Positions 46,154 to 57,030 of a stretch of DNA of 64,000 bases are shown here, piece by piece. Within the stretch, counting starts at the first letter, position 1. The number at the start of each line of letters is the position of its first letter. This DNA is from Astragalus membranaceus (lineage: Eukaryota > Streptophyta > Magnoliopsida > Fabales > Fabaceae), in assembly GCA_039519185.1 (NCBI GenBank), contig CM076848.1, forward strand, positions 185,812,628-185,876,627, read 5' to 3'. A program made the translations under genes and the position numbers. The notes beneath the pieces were generated by a model, which searched no databases, had not been told where the DNA came from, and saw only the letters and a program-made list of their open reading frames with translations.

Positions 46154-46383
46154 GGGACCAACCAGGCCGCCCTTATCCTTCGACGATAAGGATTTGCTTG
46201 ACGGAAGACCAAATAAACACGTCCCATTGCTCATCACTGCTATTATGGCCAACATTGAAGTAAGAAGAATCTTGGTCGACCAGGGAAGCTCAGTGGACAT
46301 CATTTTTGAAGACTTGCTGCAAGTTTTAAACATTTCCACCAACGATCTGACTCCCTACCGAGGGGGGGACTTGACCGGGTTCA
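46154..46383 (+). pseudogene. Tat-type protease fragment (3' end of element C)
   Basis: Continues the element C reading after the TR-GAG insertion: PTRPPLSFDDKDLLDGRPNK, the protease motif LVDQGSSVDIIF, and LTPYRGGDLTGF. It then breaks off into sequence that is not retroelement. The retropepsin-type aspartate is in DQGSS. Confidence 0.82.
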
Positions 46384-46600
46384 TTACACAAATTATTAAA
46401 ATCGTTAAGAGCGGGAAATGACGTGGCAAAATAAAATAAAATAAAGAAAAAAAATAAGAAGCGAAGGTAGCCGACACGTGCGAGATGAGCGGTGAGATAG
46501 GGAAATAGCGAGTGAGAGAGGATTGGTGAAACGAAGGGAATTGAGTGCGTTTCGAAACCCTAGACATCACGCTCATGCTCCTCGCGTGACCTTTCTTTCT
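46384..46600 (+). promoter_or_regulatory. Presumed FHY3 upstream region
   Basis: Starts right at the end of the truncated Tat element. It contains TGACGTGGC (46419-46427, a TGACG/ACGTGGC bZIP-type site) and a perfect G-box CACGTG (46475-46480). No transcription start was established. Function is inferred from position about 100-250 bp before a likely 5' untranslated exon. Confidence 0.5.
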
Positions 46601-46711
46601 TCACTTTCTTCGCTCTTTCTTTCTTTCTGTTTCAGATCATCATCATCATCATCATCATCATCGTCACCATCAACAATCTTCACCTTCGTCTAATTTTATT
46701 TATTTATTCAG
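46601..46711 (+). other. Likely FHY3 5' untranslated exon with (ATC)9
   Basis: A CT-rich leader (TTTCTTTC, TTCGCTC) is followed by about nine ATC units (46635-46662) and ends TTATTCAG just before GTACTC, a donor-like site at 46712. The next acceptor with a fitting join is TTTTTCAG at 49354-49361. The left limit is approximate. Confidence 0.5.
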
Positions 46712-49361
46712 GTACTCACGAAATTACACAACTTAACCTCTTTTTGCTCTTTAATTTTGTTTTTCTGTCCGTTTTTTTGTTTGATGTGTTTGTTTGGTTT
46801 TTTTTGTATGCTTTGGAATCGTTAATAATTAAGTTATTAGAAGTTGGAATATGTTTATGTGATATAATATGCACAATGAAGTAAAGTTTGTGTAATTTTG
46901 GATTGGAAACTAATGACTATAATTGTTTATACTTTGTGGTGAGTTGAGGTAAGTACTGTTTTTTTGATGTGGCAGTGTTTTGGACCTTGTTAATGAGTTG
47001 AGGAGATTAGAGTGCTGATATTTTTTGTTCTTTTATGTTTGATTTTGTTGAAATTTGAAATGGAAACTGTGACTATTATTGTTTTATTAGAGTTCTTGAT
47101 GTTCTCTATGAGATGGGGTAGGTATGTGTGGACAATTCTTGTGTGCTATATGACGATTGGGTTGCATTGTGTGTTTGAAATTTTTCATTTTTGGTTTTGC
47201 ATTGGGTTATAGAGGAATGTTTATGTTTATGCTTTGCTAGACCATAATTATTGAGGTTTTGTTCCCTTATTCATTATTCCCGGTTTCTTTAAAGATGGTT
47301 TCTTGCTCTGCTAATTGTCTCCACCCGCCCTGCCGTAAAATAAGGTTGGCTGATGTTCAAATTAGCCCCTAAGTTTGTAAAAAGGGTTAACATAAACCTT
47401 TGACCTTAGTAAATGTGTAAAAGCATCCCACTGTTCATCAGACATTCACTTTGGTAACAAAAAATGTCACATGTGCCTTACTTGATCACTTACATGTTAA
47501 ACCCGGCAAAACCCACCCGTTGGTGCAGACTGTGCAGTCAAACCACTTGTTTGGACAGTTTATGTTACATGGCACAGTCCTTGCCACTTCGTAGCCTCTC
47601 TTCTTGCATAACATAGGAGCAGACATAATTTTGTTTATCTGTTTTAGATGGGATTTAAGAGATTGTTTATCCTTCCCCGATTTTCTCCTTGTAGAGGGTT
47701 CTTCTTGCTTTCCTAGTTCCATGCTTTGTTCAACTACACGATGGTTTTGATTTTGATTGCTTTAGCATATAATTTATGGTTTTCTATCATTGGTAGTGTT
47801 GGTTTTTCGTGATCCAACTTAAAGGGCTCTAGTGGTTTTATTTGATCATGTCAAAACAACATTTTCTGTTAGTTTTGTACCTATATGATGAATGCCATGA
47901 GGTGTGTGGTAACGAGAGAAGTTGAAAAATGAGAAGAATAAGTGATTTCTAATAAATGAAACTTTTACTAGTTGCCAATTGGAAAAGAAAAGCACATGAT
48001 TCTAGGTTCTTCTCTACCACATCTTTCACCAATATATGCTGATTAGTCTAAAGTAGCCAGTTTTTTTGTTAAAAAGGGAGAAAGGAAGAAGTTGAACAAC
48101 AATCAAAACTATTTTCCACTTGCTAAGTTTGGTGAATGAATCAAATGATGCCATTTAATTTTGGTTCCTTTTTGGATAATGAATCTAATTCTTCAAAGAG
48201 GCCATTTAATTTTGGATCCTTTTTAATAGCTTCACTTTGTGTCTTTCTTGGACTACTTCTACTGCTTAATATTAGGCTATCCTCTCTTCTAACTTGACAT
48301 CTTTTGGTTTTCTAACATGACTATTTATATCTTGGGTTTGATGATCACCTTTTCCTCAATAGATGCCACTCCAATTTTCTCTCTAATACATTCATTCCTG
48401 ATCCTATCTGCATGACCACTGTGCAGTATTCATTTTGTGATAGACCCATGATGCCTAAATTGTTTGACTTCTGGTGTGATCTCCAATTTTTAGCTCCAAA
48501 CCAGGGCTAGCACGTATCTTGTTGAACTTGGATGCCACAGAAGAAATGCTTTATGCAGAGGTTCATGTCTTTGACATTAAGAAAGGGTTTCACCACTATA
48601 ATGAAACACTCTGGGTTCAACCTTCTGTTCAGGATTTCATCACCTGTTAGTAGAATAGTTTTCCTTATGACTATGGTCCAATCCATGTCACTATTGGGTG
48701 CATTTGGTTGGAGCGTAAACTCTTATTTTAAAGGAGTTTTATTGTTTTTGGGATATATTTTGGTGATTAGCATGTATTTGATGTTAAGTACATGGTCTTT
48801 TTAAGGTATCCTTAACAATATGCACAGAGTGGGTGGATTTGCTCTGCTCATTTTTATTCTTCTTTTTATTATTTTCCTTTTTCTCATTTTGAAGGATGGA
48901 TCCCCTATCCTCTAAGTCTTTATTTTGTGCTAGTGCAATCTCTGACGCGTGGAAAAAATGATATGATTTATGTGGCAGCCTTCATTTTCTTGTTTTAACT
49001 TTTAAGACCATATTTGGAGAGTTTGAACCCTTTCTATACATTGTCACGCCACTCTCCTCACTAGAAGCATTGATTATTGATTGGTGTTTCAAATTTTGTA
49101 CAAATGCTAAGTGTATAATGATTGTCAGTTGACTGTAATAAAGTTATGCTGTCAGTTCTTTTAAACATGAGTTAACTACCTGATGCATTAACACGGGCAG
49201 AATTATGTTTTTCTCCCTTTTAAGATAAAATTTCTTGGCATGGTCTTTCTGCTCTTCTTTTGTTTCTGGAAAACCCATGATCACATAGGAGGCAATGTAT
49301 ACATTAATTAGAACTAATTTACTTGATGGCTTGACGAAATTCTGTGCTCTGTATTTTTCAG
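46712..49361 (+). other. Presumed long intron in the FHY3 5' untranslated region
   Basis: About 2.65 kb, T-rich, as expected for plant introns. Contains a repeat-like segment at about 47335-47760. Another untranslated exon inside cannot be excluded. Confidence 0.5.
47335..47760 (-). repeat. Transposon-like segment in the FHY3 intron
   Basis: Minus-strand reading 47486-47722 gives a short basic protein with MCKKRGYEVARTVP-type text preceded by SAPM and followed by CNINCPNKWFDCTVC, which loosely recalls the GRF-type zinc finger of plant transposon proteins. No termini or duplication were found. A weak call. Confidence 0.3.
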
Positions 49362-49396
49362 TGCCCTTAAAATCATCAAAGAAAGCTGTTCTCATC

Positions 49397-52300
49397 ATGG
49401 ATATAGATCTTAGGTTACCCTCTGGTGAACATGATAAAGAAGAAGAGACAACTACAATTGATAACATGTTGGAAGGTGAAGAAAAATTGCATACTGGAGG
49501 TATAGATGGCAGAAATATGGTTGATAGTGGCATTGAGGTACATGCTCTAAATGGTGGAGATTTGAATTCGCCCACACTTGATATGGTAGTGTTTAAGGAA
49601 GATACAAATCTTGAGCCACTTTCTGGTATGGAATTTGAATCTCATGGGGAAGCGTATTCTTTCTACCAAGAATATGCTCGGTCAATGGGATTCAACACTG
49701 CAATACAAAATAGTCGCCGTTCAAAAACATCGAGAGAATTTATAGATGCAAAATTTGCTTGTTCTAGATATGGAACAAAACGAGAGTATGACAAATCATT
49801 CAATCGTCCACGTGCACGGCAGAACAAGCAAGAATCTGAAAATTCAAGTGGTCGAAGATCTTGTTCTAAGACTGATTGTAAAGCAAGCATGCATGTAAAG
49901 AGAAGGCCAGATGGAAAATGGGTTATACATAGCTTTGTGAAGGAGCATAATCATGAGCTTTTACCAGCCCAAGCGGTTAGTGAACAAACACGAAGAATGT
50001 ATGCTGTGATGGCTAGGCAGTTTGCGGAATACAAAACCGTGGTTGGTCTCAAGAATGAGAAAAATCCATTTGATAAAGGTCGGAATTTGGGCCTGGAGTT
50101 TGGGGAGGCTAAACTTATGCTTGATTATTTTATACAGATGCAAAGCATGAATTCTAACTTCTTTTATGCAGTAGATCTTGGTGAGGATCAACGTCTAAAA
50201 AATCTTTTATGGATTGATGCCAAAAGTAGGCACGACTATACCAACTTTTGTGATGTAGTGTCATTCGATACCACATATGTTAGAAACAAATATAAGATGC
50301 CTCTTGCACTTTTTGTTGGGGTGAACCAGCATTACCAATTCATACTACTGGGGTGTGCCTTGATATCAGATGAAAGTGACACAACGTTTTCTTGGCTATT
50401 ACGAACATGGCTGAGAGGAGTTGGTGGTCAAGTTCCAAAAGTGATAATCACTGACCATGACAAGACTTTGAAGTCAGTTATTTCAGATATCTTTCCCAGT
50501 GCTTGTCATTGTGTTTGCTTATGGCATATATTGGGGAAGGTATCTGAAAATTTAGCTCCTGTAATTAAGAAACATGAGAATTTTATGGCAAAATTTGAAA
50601 AATGTATATTTAGGTCATTGACCAGTGATGATTTTGAGAGGAGATGGGGGAAACTTGTGAATAGGTTTGAGCTTCAAGAGGATGAATGCATGCAGTCATT
50701 ATATGAAGATCACAAGTTATGGGCACCAACATTCATGAAGGATGTTTTCCTAGGTGGTATGTCTACTGCCCAGCGATCTGAAAGTGTAAATTCCTTCTTT
50801 GACAAATTTGTTCATAAGAAGACCTCCGTGCAAGATTTTGTCAAACAGTATGAAACAATCTTGCAAGACAGGTATGAAGAGGAAGCAAAAGCAGATTCTG
50901 ATACTTGGAATAAAGTGGCAACATTAAAAACTCCTTCACCTTTAGAAAAGAGTGTTGCAGGAGTTTGCACCCATGCAGTTTTCAAGAAGATTCAAGCTGA
51001 GATCATTGGTGCTGTTGCTTGTCATCCTAAAGCTGACAGGCAGGATGAGAAGATCGTTGTTCACAGGGTGCATGATATGGAAACAGACAAAGACTTTTTT
51101 GTCGTGGTGAATGAAGTAAAATCAGAGTTGTGTTGCATGTGCCGGTTATTTGAATATAAAGGTTATCTTTGTCGGCATGCACTGGTGGTTCTTCAATATT
51201 CTGGCCATTCAGTATTCCCATCTCTATATATTTTGAAACGGTGGACAAAAGATGCAAAGGTCAGGAATGTGTCTGGAGAAGAATCTGAACATATGCTGGC
51301 TAGGGTGCAACGATACAATGATTTATGTCAGCGATCGCTGAAACTGAGTGAAGAGGGATCATTGTCTCAAGAGAGTTATAGTATTGCATTCCATGCACTA
51401 AATGAGGCACAGAAAAGTTGTGTGAGTATCAACAATTCTAGTAAGAGTCCTGCAGAAGCAGGAACATCAGGGGCTCATGGACAGCTTTCCACTGAAGAAG
51501 ATACCCAAAGTAGAAATATGGCAAAGTCAAACAAAAAGAAGAATCCAACTAAAAAGAAAAAGGTTTGTTGCTTCTATAAACTTGATTTCTACACTTTTCT
51601 CTTTTGCTGTCATGACCTCCTTGTTGGATTGCAGTTGAACTCTGAGGCAGAAGTTATGACTGTCGGAGGGTTAGACAACTTACAACAAATGGTTTGTCCT
51701 CCTACACTACTTCTTAACCTCTCAAAATGTGTTTGATCTTATAGGCTCGGGGATAGAAAGCTTGTAGGTTATTACAGGCTTCATGTTGGGGTTTTCAAAT
51801 TAATTAAATGAATATATTTGTCTGCTTGCTTAAAGTAAACTACGGTTTAATTAAAAGGAACTTCTTTTGTAGGACAAATTCAGCACCAGAGCTGCAGTAA
51901 CCCTTGAAGGTTATTATGGCACGCAACAGAGTGTGCAGGGAATGGTATGATTATGATATGCTATGGATCTAATATTATAATATTTAGTTAAGTTTGTGAA
52001 CTTTATAAGTTATTTTATCTGATGGTTTAGTTGAACTTAATGGGACCAACACGTGATGATTACTACGGACATCAACAGACTACTCTTCAGGGGCTGGTGC
52101 GTAGAAGAAATTTTGATTAATTATTGTTAAATATTTCTTGACAGTGCACTAATATAATAACTGTATTGTATTATGTGTTTAGGGACCAATAAGTTCCATA
52201 CCAACCAGCCACGATGGTTATTATGGTGCACATCAAAGCATGCCTGGTCTGGTATGGTTCACTAAAGCTAAGGATAATTTTCCGTTGTAATTTTCGATGA

Positions 52301-52521
52301 GTACTTATACGATTCAAACTTGCAGGCACAACTGGATTTTTTGCGAACTGGTTTCACATACGGCATTCGGGTTAGTGTTGGTAATTTAAGACCTTTTAGG
52401 GAATGTTGTTTTTTTTCTTTCAGATGATAACCTTTGTAGTAATGTGGCTTCTTCCTTATGGTAGGATGATCCTAATGTTAGAGCAGCACAATTGCATGAG
52501 GATCCATCAAGACACGCGTGA
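49397..52521 (+). CDS. FHY3: FHY3-type transcription factor (domesticated Mutator-like transposase), seven coding exons, intact
   Basis: FHY3 is a nuclear DNA-binding activator of phytochrome A far-red signalling (it switches on FHY1/FHL) and of clock, chlorophyll and branching genes. Coding exons: 49397-51562, 51635-51691, 51873-51944, 52031-52096, 52183-52251, 52326-52370, 52465-52521; all have GT/AG borders, all joins are in phase 0, giving 843 residues (Arabidopsis FHY3 has 839). The N-terminus MDIDLRLPSG is the FHY3 (not FAR1) form. Domains: FAR1 zinc domain about 85-187 (C122, C161, HNHE 184-187), MULE transposase-like core about 285-380 (DTTYVRNKYKMP, TDHDK), SWIM zinc finger (C580, C582, C592, H594), a KKKNPTKKKK nuclear signal at about 713-722 and three YYG-type repeats in the last exons. 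The ATG at 49397 is chosen because a splice acceptor (TTTTTCAG) at 49361 excludes the longer reading frame upstream. No breaks were seen, in contrast to everything around it. Confidence 0.96.
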
Positions 52522-53132
52522 GTGCCACTGTCCTTTAAATTAAGGTATCTTATATTTTGGCTCAACACTATTATTTTGTTTGTTATTAAATGAGTATTTC
52601 GCTGTATATGAATAGTTGAAGCAATAATTCACATTTTTCATATATCTAGGCTAGGGAAACGAGAACTTTGAGCTGGCTCATCTGGTGTAGAGAATGGAAT
52701 ACCTCAAGGCCCTGTTGAGGCTATAATGGAAAACCTCCAAATCCACTATTTGTAAGATAATGCAGTTATATTTATAAATATAGGGTTACCACTGTTAACC
52801 TGTGTATCATAATATTAATATAGATGGTGTAAGGCTTTAGCTTTCGACCTCATGTAGAGATTGTTGTATTATAAACTTATTCTTTAGGCTAAGAAATTGT
52901 AAGTAAAAAATATTTATGTTAATCAAGGCGTATTTGCATGCTTTTCTGTGCAAATGGAGGGTGAAATCTCATTCCCATCTATAGCTTCCCATGAAACTGA
53001 TTTTCTTTGACCAAGGGGACTGACCACTTTGGTCACGAAACCACCGAATTGAGTGTAAAACATCTGATTAGTATGAATCCGTCGTTGTTTTCCTAAAAAA
53101 AGATGATCAATGATTTTTTAGGAAATAAATGA
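52522..53132 (+). other. FHY3 3' region and spacer
   Basis: Presumed 3' untranslated region, AT-rich, running to a point I cannot fix before the SINE at 53144. No other gene. Confidence 0.5.
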
Positions 53133-53143
53133 AATTCATATAA

Positions 53144-53359
53144 CCAACGATGGTTGGTTCATGTGGTAACTGGACTTGGATCTCACCTGAAGGTCTCGGG
53201 TTTGAATCTTGAGTGTGGCAAAAACTCTGTTGGGAGGAGAGAACCACACAAGTTGGCAAAGCCGGGTACTCATGGCCAGCTAGGTTCTCCGGCGTAGATT
53301 AGTCACCGGCTTTTACCGGTAGAAACTGTGCACCAAAAACATGGTAACAAAAAAAATGT
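53144..53359 (+). mobile_element. tRNA-derived SINE (second family)
   Basis: Starts CCAACGATGGTTGGTTC; A box TGGTTCATGTGGTAACTGG and B box GGGTTTGAATCTTG; ends in an A-rich tail. Perfect 11-bp duplications AATTCATATAA are at 53133-53143 and 53360-53370. The body differs from the SINE at 13972 apart from the tRNA-like head. Confidence 0.88.
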
Positions 53360-53432
53360 AATTCATATAATATTATAAATTGCTCAATACAACTAAAACA
53401 TTATTGTTGAACTCCGAAATTAATATTTTGGC

Positions 53433-54421
53433 GGCTAAATAGTACTTTTGGTCCTTTATCTTTGCTCCAGATTTCACTTTGGTCCTTTATCTTTTTTTTG
53501 GTCCGTTTTGGTCCTTTATGTTTCATTTTCGTTTCATTTTGGTCCCTCACGTATTATTTAATTCAATTAAAACATTAAAAACATTAAAACAATTAAAACA
53601 ATTAAAACAATTACAAAAATAAAACATAAAACCCTCCCCCCACCATCCACCACCACCCACCACCACCCCCACCGTCCACCACCACCCACCACCGTCAACC
53701 ACCACCCACCACCAGATCTGTCTCTCTCTCTCTCACCGTGAACCCCTCCCCCCTCCCCCACCGTGAACCCCTCCCCCCACCGCTGCGCACCCCCTCTCTC
53801 CCCTCTCTCACGGTTATGGAGTTCTCCCACGAGGTAGGGGCTGTAATTGTTCAAATTGACGCCATAATCGAACTCATGGGGAAATTTCGAGTTGAAAGGT
53901 GGAGTTTGGGGTCCAATCGCAGAGAGAGGAGTGAGAACGTGTGAGAGGAAGAAGACGGGTCGGGTCGTGTGAGAGGAAGAAGACGGGTCGTGGGCTCTGG
54001 GTGCGCAGCGGTGGGGGGAGGGGTTGCGCAGCGGTGGGGGGTGGGGGGAGGGGGGAACGGTGGGGGAGGGGGGGCGCAGCGGTGGGGGTGCGCAGCAGTG
54101 GGGGGAAGGGGGACAGTGGGGGGAGGGGTGGACGGTGGGGGGAGGTGGGGACAGTGGGGGGAGGGGTGGACGCTGGGGGGAGGTGGGACAGTGGGGGGAG
54201 GGGTGGACGGTGGGGGGATGAGTTTATGTTTTATTTTTGTAATTGTTTTAATTATTTTAATTGTTTTAATGTTTTTAATGTTTTAATTGAATTAAATAAT
54301 ACGTGAGGGACCAAAATGAAACGAAAATGAAAACATAAAGGACCAAAACGGACCAAAAAAAAGATAAAGGACCAAAGTGAAATCTAAAACAAAAATAAAA
54401 GATCAAAAGTGCTATTTAGCC
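53433..54421. mobile_element. Non-autonomous Mutator-like element (MULE) with 200-bp inverted ends
   Basis: Inverted ends starting GGCTAAATAG extend for about 200 bp on each side (repeated TTTTGGTCCTTTAT words) with high identity. The 9-bp duplication TATTTTGGC at 53424-53432 and 54422-54430 is perfect and is the Mutator signature. The interior has a C-rich arm (53631-53800), a non-repetitive stretch of about 130 bp (53812-53950, possibly a captured fragment) and a G-rich array (54000-54212). No transposase. Confidence 0.94.
54000..54212 (+). repeat. G-rich minisatellite inside the MULE
   Basis: Irregular repeats of GGTGGGGGGAGGGGTGGACG and close variants; many runs of four to six G. It mirrors the C-rich arm at 53631-53800 in inverse orientation. 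Confidence 0.9.
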
Positions 54422-54430
54422 TATTTTGGC

Positions 54431-55059
54431 ATAAGCGGAGTGGAAAGGGTGAACTGTGTCTTAAATGAAGTTATGCACATGAAATTGTATAATTTGACAA
54501 AAGAAAGAAAGTCAAAGACTGGACTCGACATGTGGACAGACATGTTGAAATGGAGGAAATTATCGACAACCAACCAGGCGGTTGATGTTGACCAGAACTA
54601 CTTATTTTAGGATTAGGCACGAAATAAACAAATAACTGATTTGTTGATGTCTCGCATGTAGATTAGCAGACTAACTTAAGCATACTTTCCAAACTTGTAC
54701 TTTTCAATGCAATTTTGCTTTTCAACCAAATTTATCTCCTACAATTTTATCTTTATCACAATTTAAAGCTTTATTTACTTTATCTGTAAATTTACTTTCT
54801 CGCACTTTATGTTATTGTAGTTTTAATCTTTCTGCAAGCCCTTTACGTTAAAAGCAAAATTCTTTCTTCACTTCCCATTTCCTTCATATCACTTCACCTA
54901 CATTTTCCAGCACAATCCTCCCCATTAATTATTTCACTCTCTATTAAACTTTCTAGTTGACAAGTGTGACATGAAATAACAATCATTATTATCCATTAAT
55001 TATGAATGTGCATCATCACCTGATTCTGATTTGCCTATTTGTTGGGTGATGTATGTTTT
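54431..55059. other. Non-coding spacer
   Basis: AT-rich; a short open frame runs to 54610 without recognisable features. Nothing else seen. Confidence 0.5.
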
Positions 55060-55430
55060 TGTTTTGGATAGGGTCTTTACTAACTACACCCCCATGGCCC
55101 ATTTGCAAGAGGCCCATTCAAGAAAGCAAGATCCACTCATCAATGGCCAAGATCGCAACGCAAGATCGGACCGGTCCAGATCCATCAGGTCAAACACCAC
55201 CAAACTCTATAAATAAGCATTCAATGCTTCATTAATGGTAGACAATCTAACCCTAATCTCTATCTGCAACTAACTACCTCCCTGACTTGAGCGTCAGAGT
55301 ATCTTTACAGGTACCACACCCCACCTCGGATCGGACAACGATATTCGATCAAGGACTTCATCTATCAACTATCTCGGATCAGACATCATATCTAAGATCA
55401 GATACAAGTTTAGAGATACGATACAGAACA
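55060..55430 (+). repeat. 5' LTR of element D
   Basis: TGTTTTGGATAGGG to GATACAGAACA; TATAAATAAGC at about 55206 may be the TATA box. Directly followed by the primer site. Confidence 0.85.
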
Positions 55431-55490
55431 TTGGCGACCACAGTGGGAGGATCTTGTACTCTAGTTCCTCTCCCATCTCCTTGATTGACA

Positions 55491-56754
55491 ATGGCTCCGA
55501 CCTTACGTCATAGGACTATCCCGAGTGTCGTTGAGGGGCCGGTCCAGCAGGAGGTGATTTTGAAAGGAGTGGTAGTCACCCTACCTCGTAGCCTGGCGCA
55601 TGCTCGAAGCTCGGCTACGGCTACGGTTCTCGGGAGCTCAGCCCGGAACCGACTTCCACCTCCCCCTCAGACAGTTCAGGTGCCGGTCGATGCTGTTCAA
55701 CAGCTCGTCCAGTTCCTAAATCGGCAAGCCGAGGCCGACCTGCAGGAAAGCCAACGCTACACCCAGTTAGAAGCTGAGATTGCTGAAATCCGGGCTCGTA
55801 ACATCCCGGATCGGAGTTCCTCTCAGTGCAACTCTTCAAGTGGAAGGACTCATGGCCACAGGCGCCACCGATCTCCGGCTTGGAGGAGGAACCATCATCG
55901 CTCTCCACCTCGTCGTAGAGGAGGGCGAGGATCAGAGACTCCCCCAAGCCGGACCCCTGATGATTCCTACTATCCCGAGGGTTCCCCTCGGTCTAGTTCG
56001 TCTCTGGCTTCTTCTTGTCCGAGGCGACGTTCCAAATGTCGGGAAAGACCCCTCCACCTAGGATCGGAACGTCGACGCCCTCGCTCGCGGGGGTCCCCCG
56101 ACAAATATGGCTACCGACGGTCTCCACCCCTGGAGAGGTCGACAAATCGCAAAGGACCCTTCACAAGTAAGATCGACTACTTCCCAGTGCCGAAGCCCCT
56201 CGAGAAACCCCCTGAAGGTCTGAAAATGCATGACGGGACTGGCGATCCGGACCGCCACCTCGACTATTTTAACATGATGATGCAATACCGGAACGTCCCA
56301 AAGGAAATGAAGTGCAGAATCTTCCCCCTCACGCTTGAGAAGGTAGCCCCGGACTGGTTTAGATCCCTTAAACCAAACACTATCTCTTCATGGGATCAGC
56401 TGGCTAAGCTCTTCTTTGCTCAGTTCGCCCACTCAAGAAGTAAGCCCAAGCACCGAAAAGTCTTAGCATCCATCGTTCAAGGGGGGGGATGAACCTCTAA
56501 GGGATTACATAGAGATATTTAACAATGAAGCTTCCCAAGTTCGGAATTTGAATGACGAGTTTCGACTATACTTCATGACAGCCGGTCTCCGGGAAGGAAG
56601 CTTGTTTCAGACTCATATCAGGACTTTCGAACCGACTACCCTGCATGAATTCCTCCAGAAGTCCCGATGTTTCATTGATCATGAAGAAGGCCTCAAGACC
56701 AGCAGAACGGTAGCACGGGCTGGATCATCAGAACCCCGCGATGATCTTTGACAT
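55491..56754 (+). pseudogene. Tat-type Gag of element D, frameshifted
   Basis: ATG 55491 (MAPTLRHRTIPSV). An arginine/serine-rich N-terminal region precedes the Gag core (MHDGTGDPDRHLDYF, LEKVAPDWFRSLKPNTISSW). An 8-G run at 56481-56488 shifts the frame after ASIVQ; the text goes on in another frame (YIEIFNNEASQVRNLNDEF, LREGSLFQTHI) to about 56754, where a deletion joins it to integrase. Confidence 0.87.
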
Positions 56755-56773
56755 TTCCAGTTAGAAGAACATC

Positions 56774-56866
56774 ATGAGCAGATTCGGGATTCCCGAGGTT
56801 GTTATAACTGACAACAGTACTCAATTCGCAAACAAGACTTTCAGAAAACTAATGTCCGATCTTAAA
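56774..56866 (+). pseudogene. Integrase scrap of element D
   Basis: Text FGIPEVVITDN with TQFANKTFRKLMSDLK is the block around the second catalytic aspartate of a Ty3-type integrase. It is flanked on both sides by unrelated text, so it marks two deletion ends. Confidence 0.8.
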
Positions 56867-57030
56867 AATCAAACATCGCTTTACCTTGGTAGAGCATCCA
56901 AATATAAACCAGATAGGCAACTTTGCTTACTTCCAAACTACTTTGCACAAAGTTCTCTCCTTAGCAAATCAAAGGGACGATCCGAGATTAATCGACAGAT
57001 CTCCCGAAAGCAACCGTGCTAAAGAAAGTC

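Larger units (their letters stand above)
33658..46383 (+). mobile_element. Tat-type Ty3/gypsy element C, truncated at its 3' side, twice interrupted
   Basis: Starts with a 376-bp LTR inside the minus-strand Gag of element E. It keeps LTR, primer site, gag and part of protease. It is interrupted by the solo LTR 35067-38913 and by the TR-GAG element 39715-46153; removing each rejoins the reading text at a 5-bp duplication. Text ends at residues DLTPYRGGDLTGF near 46383; reverse transcriptase, integrase and the 3' LTR are absent, and the FHY3 upstream region follows directly. Confidence 0.85.

Noticed and set aside
49295..49396. Earlier start for FHY3 giving 34 more residues
   Set aside because: A splice acceptor TTTTTCAG ends at 49361 and known FHY3 proteins begin MDIDLRL, so the upstream codons are intron and leader.
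51563..51736. Continuation of the first large FHY3 exon to a stop at 51736
   Set aside because: A donor site follows the KKKK codons at 51562 and the next six exons match the FHY3 C-terminus; the open reading across the intron is chance.
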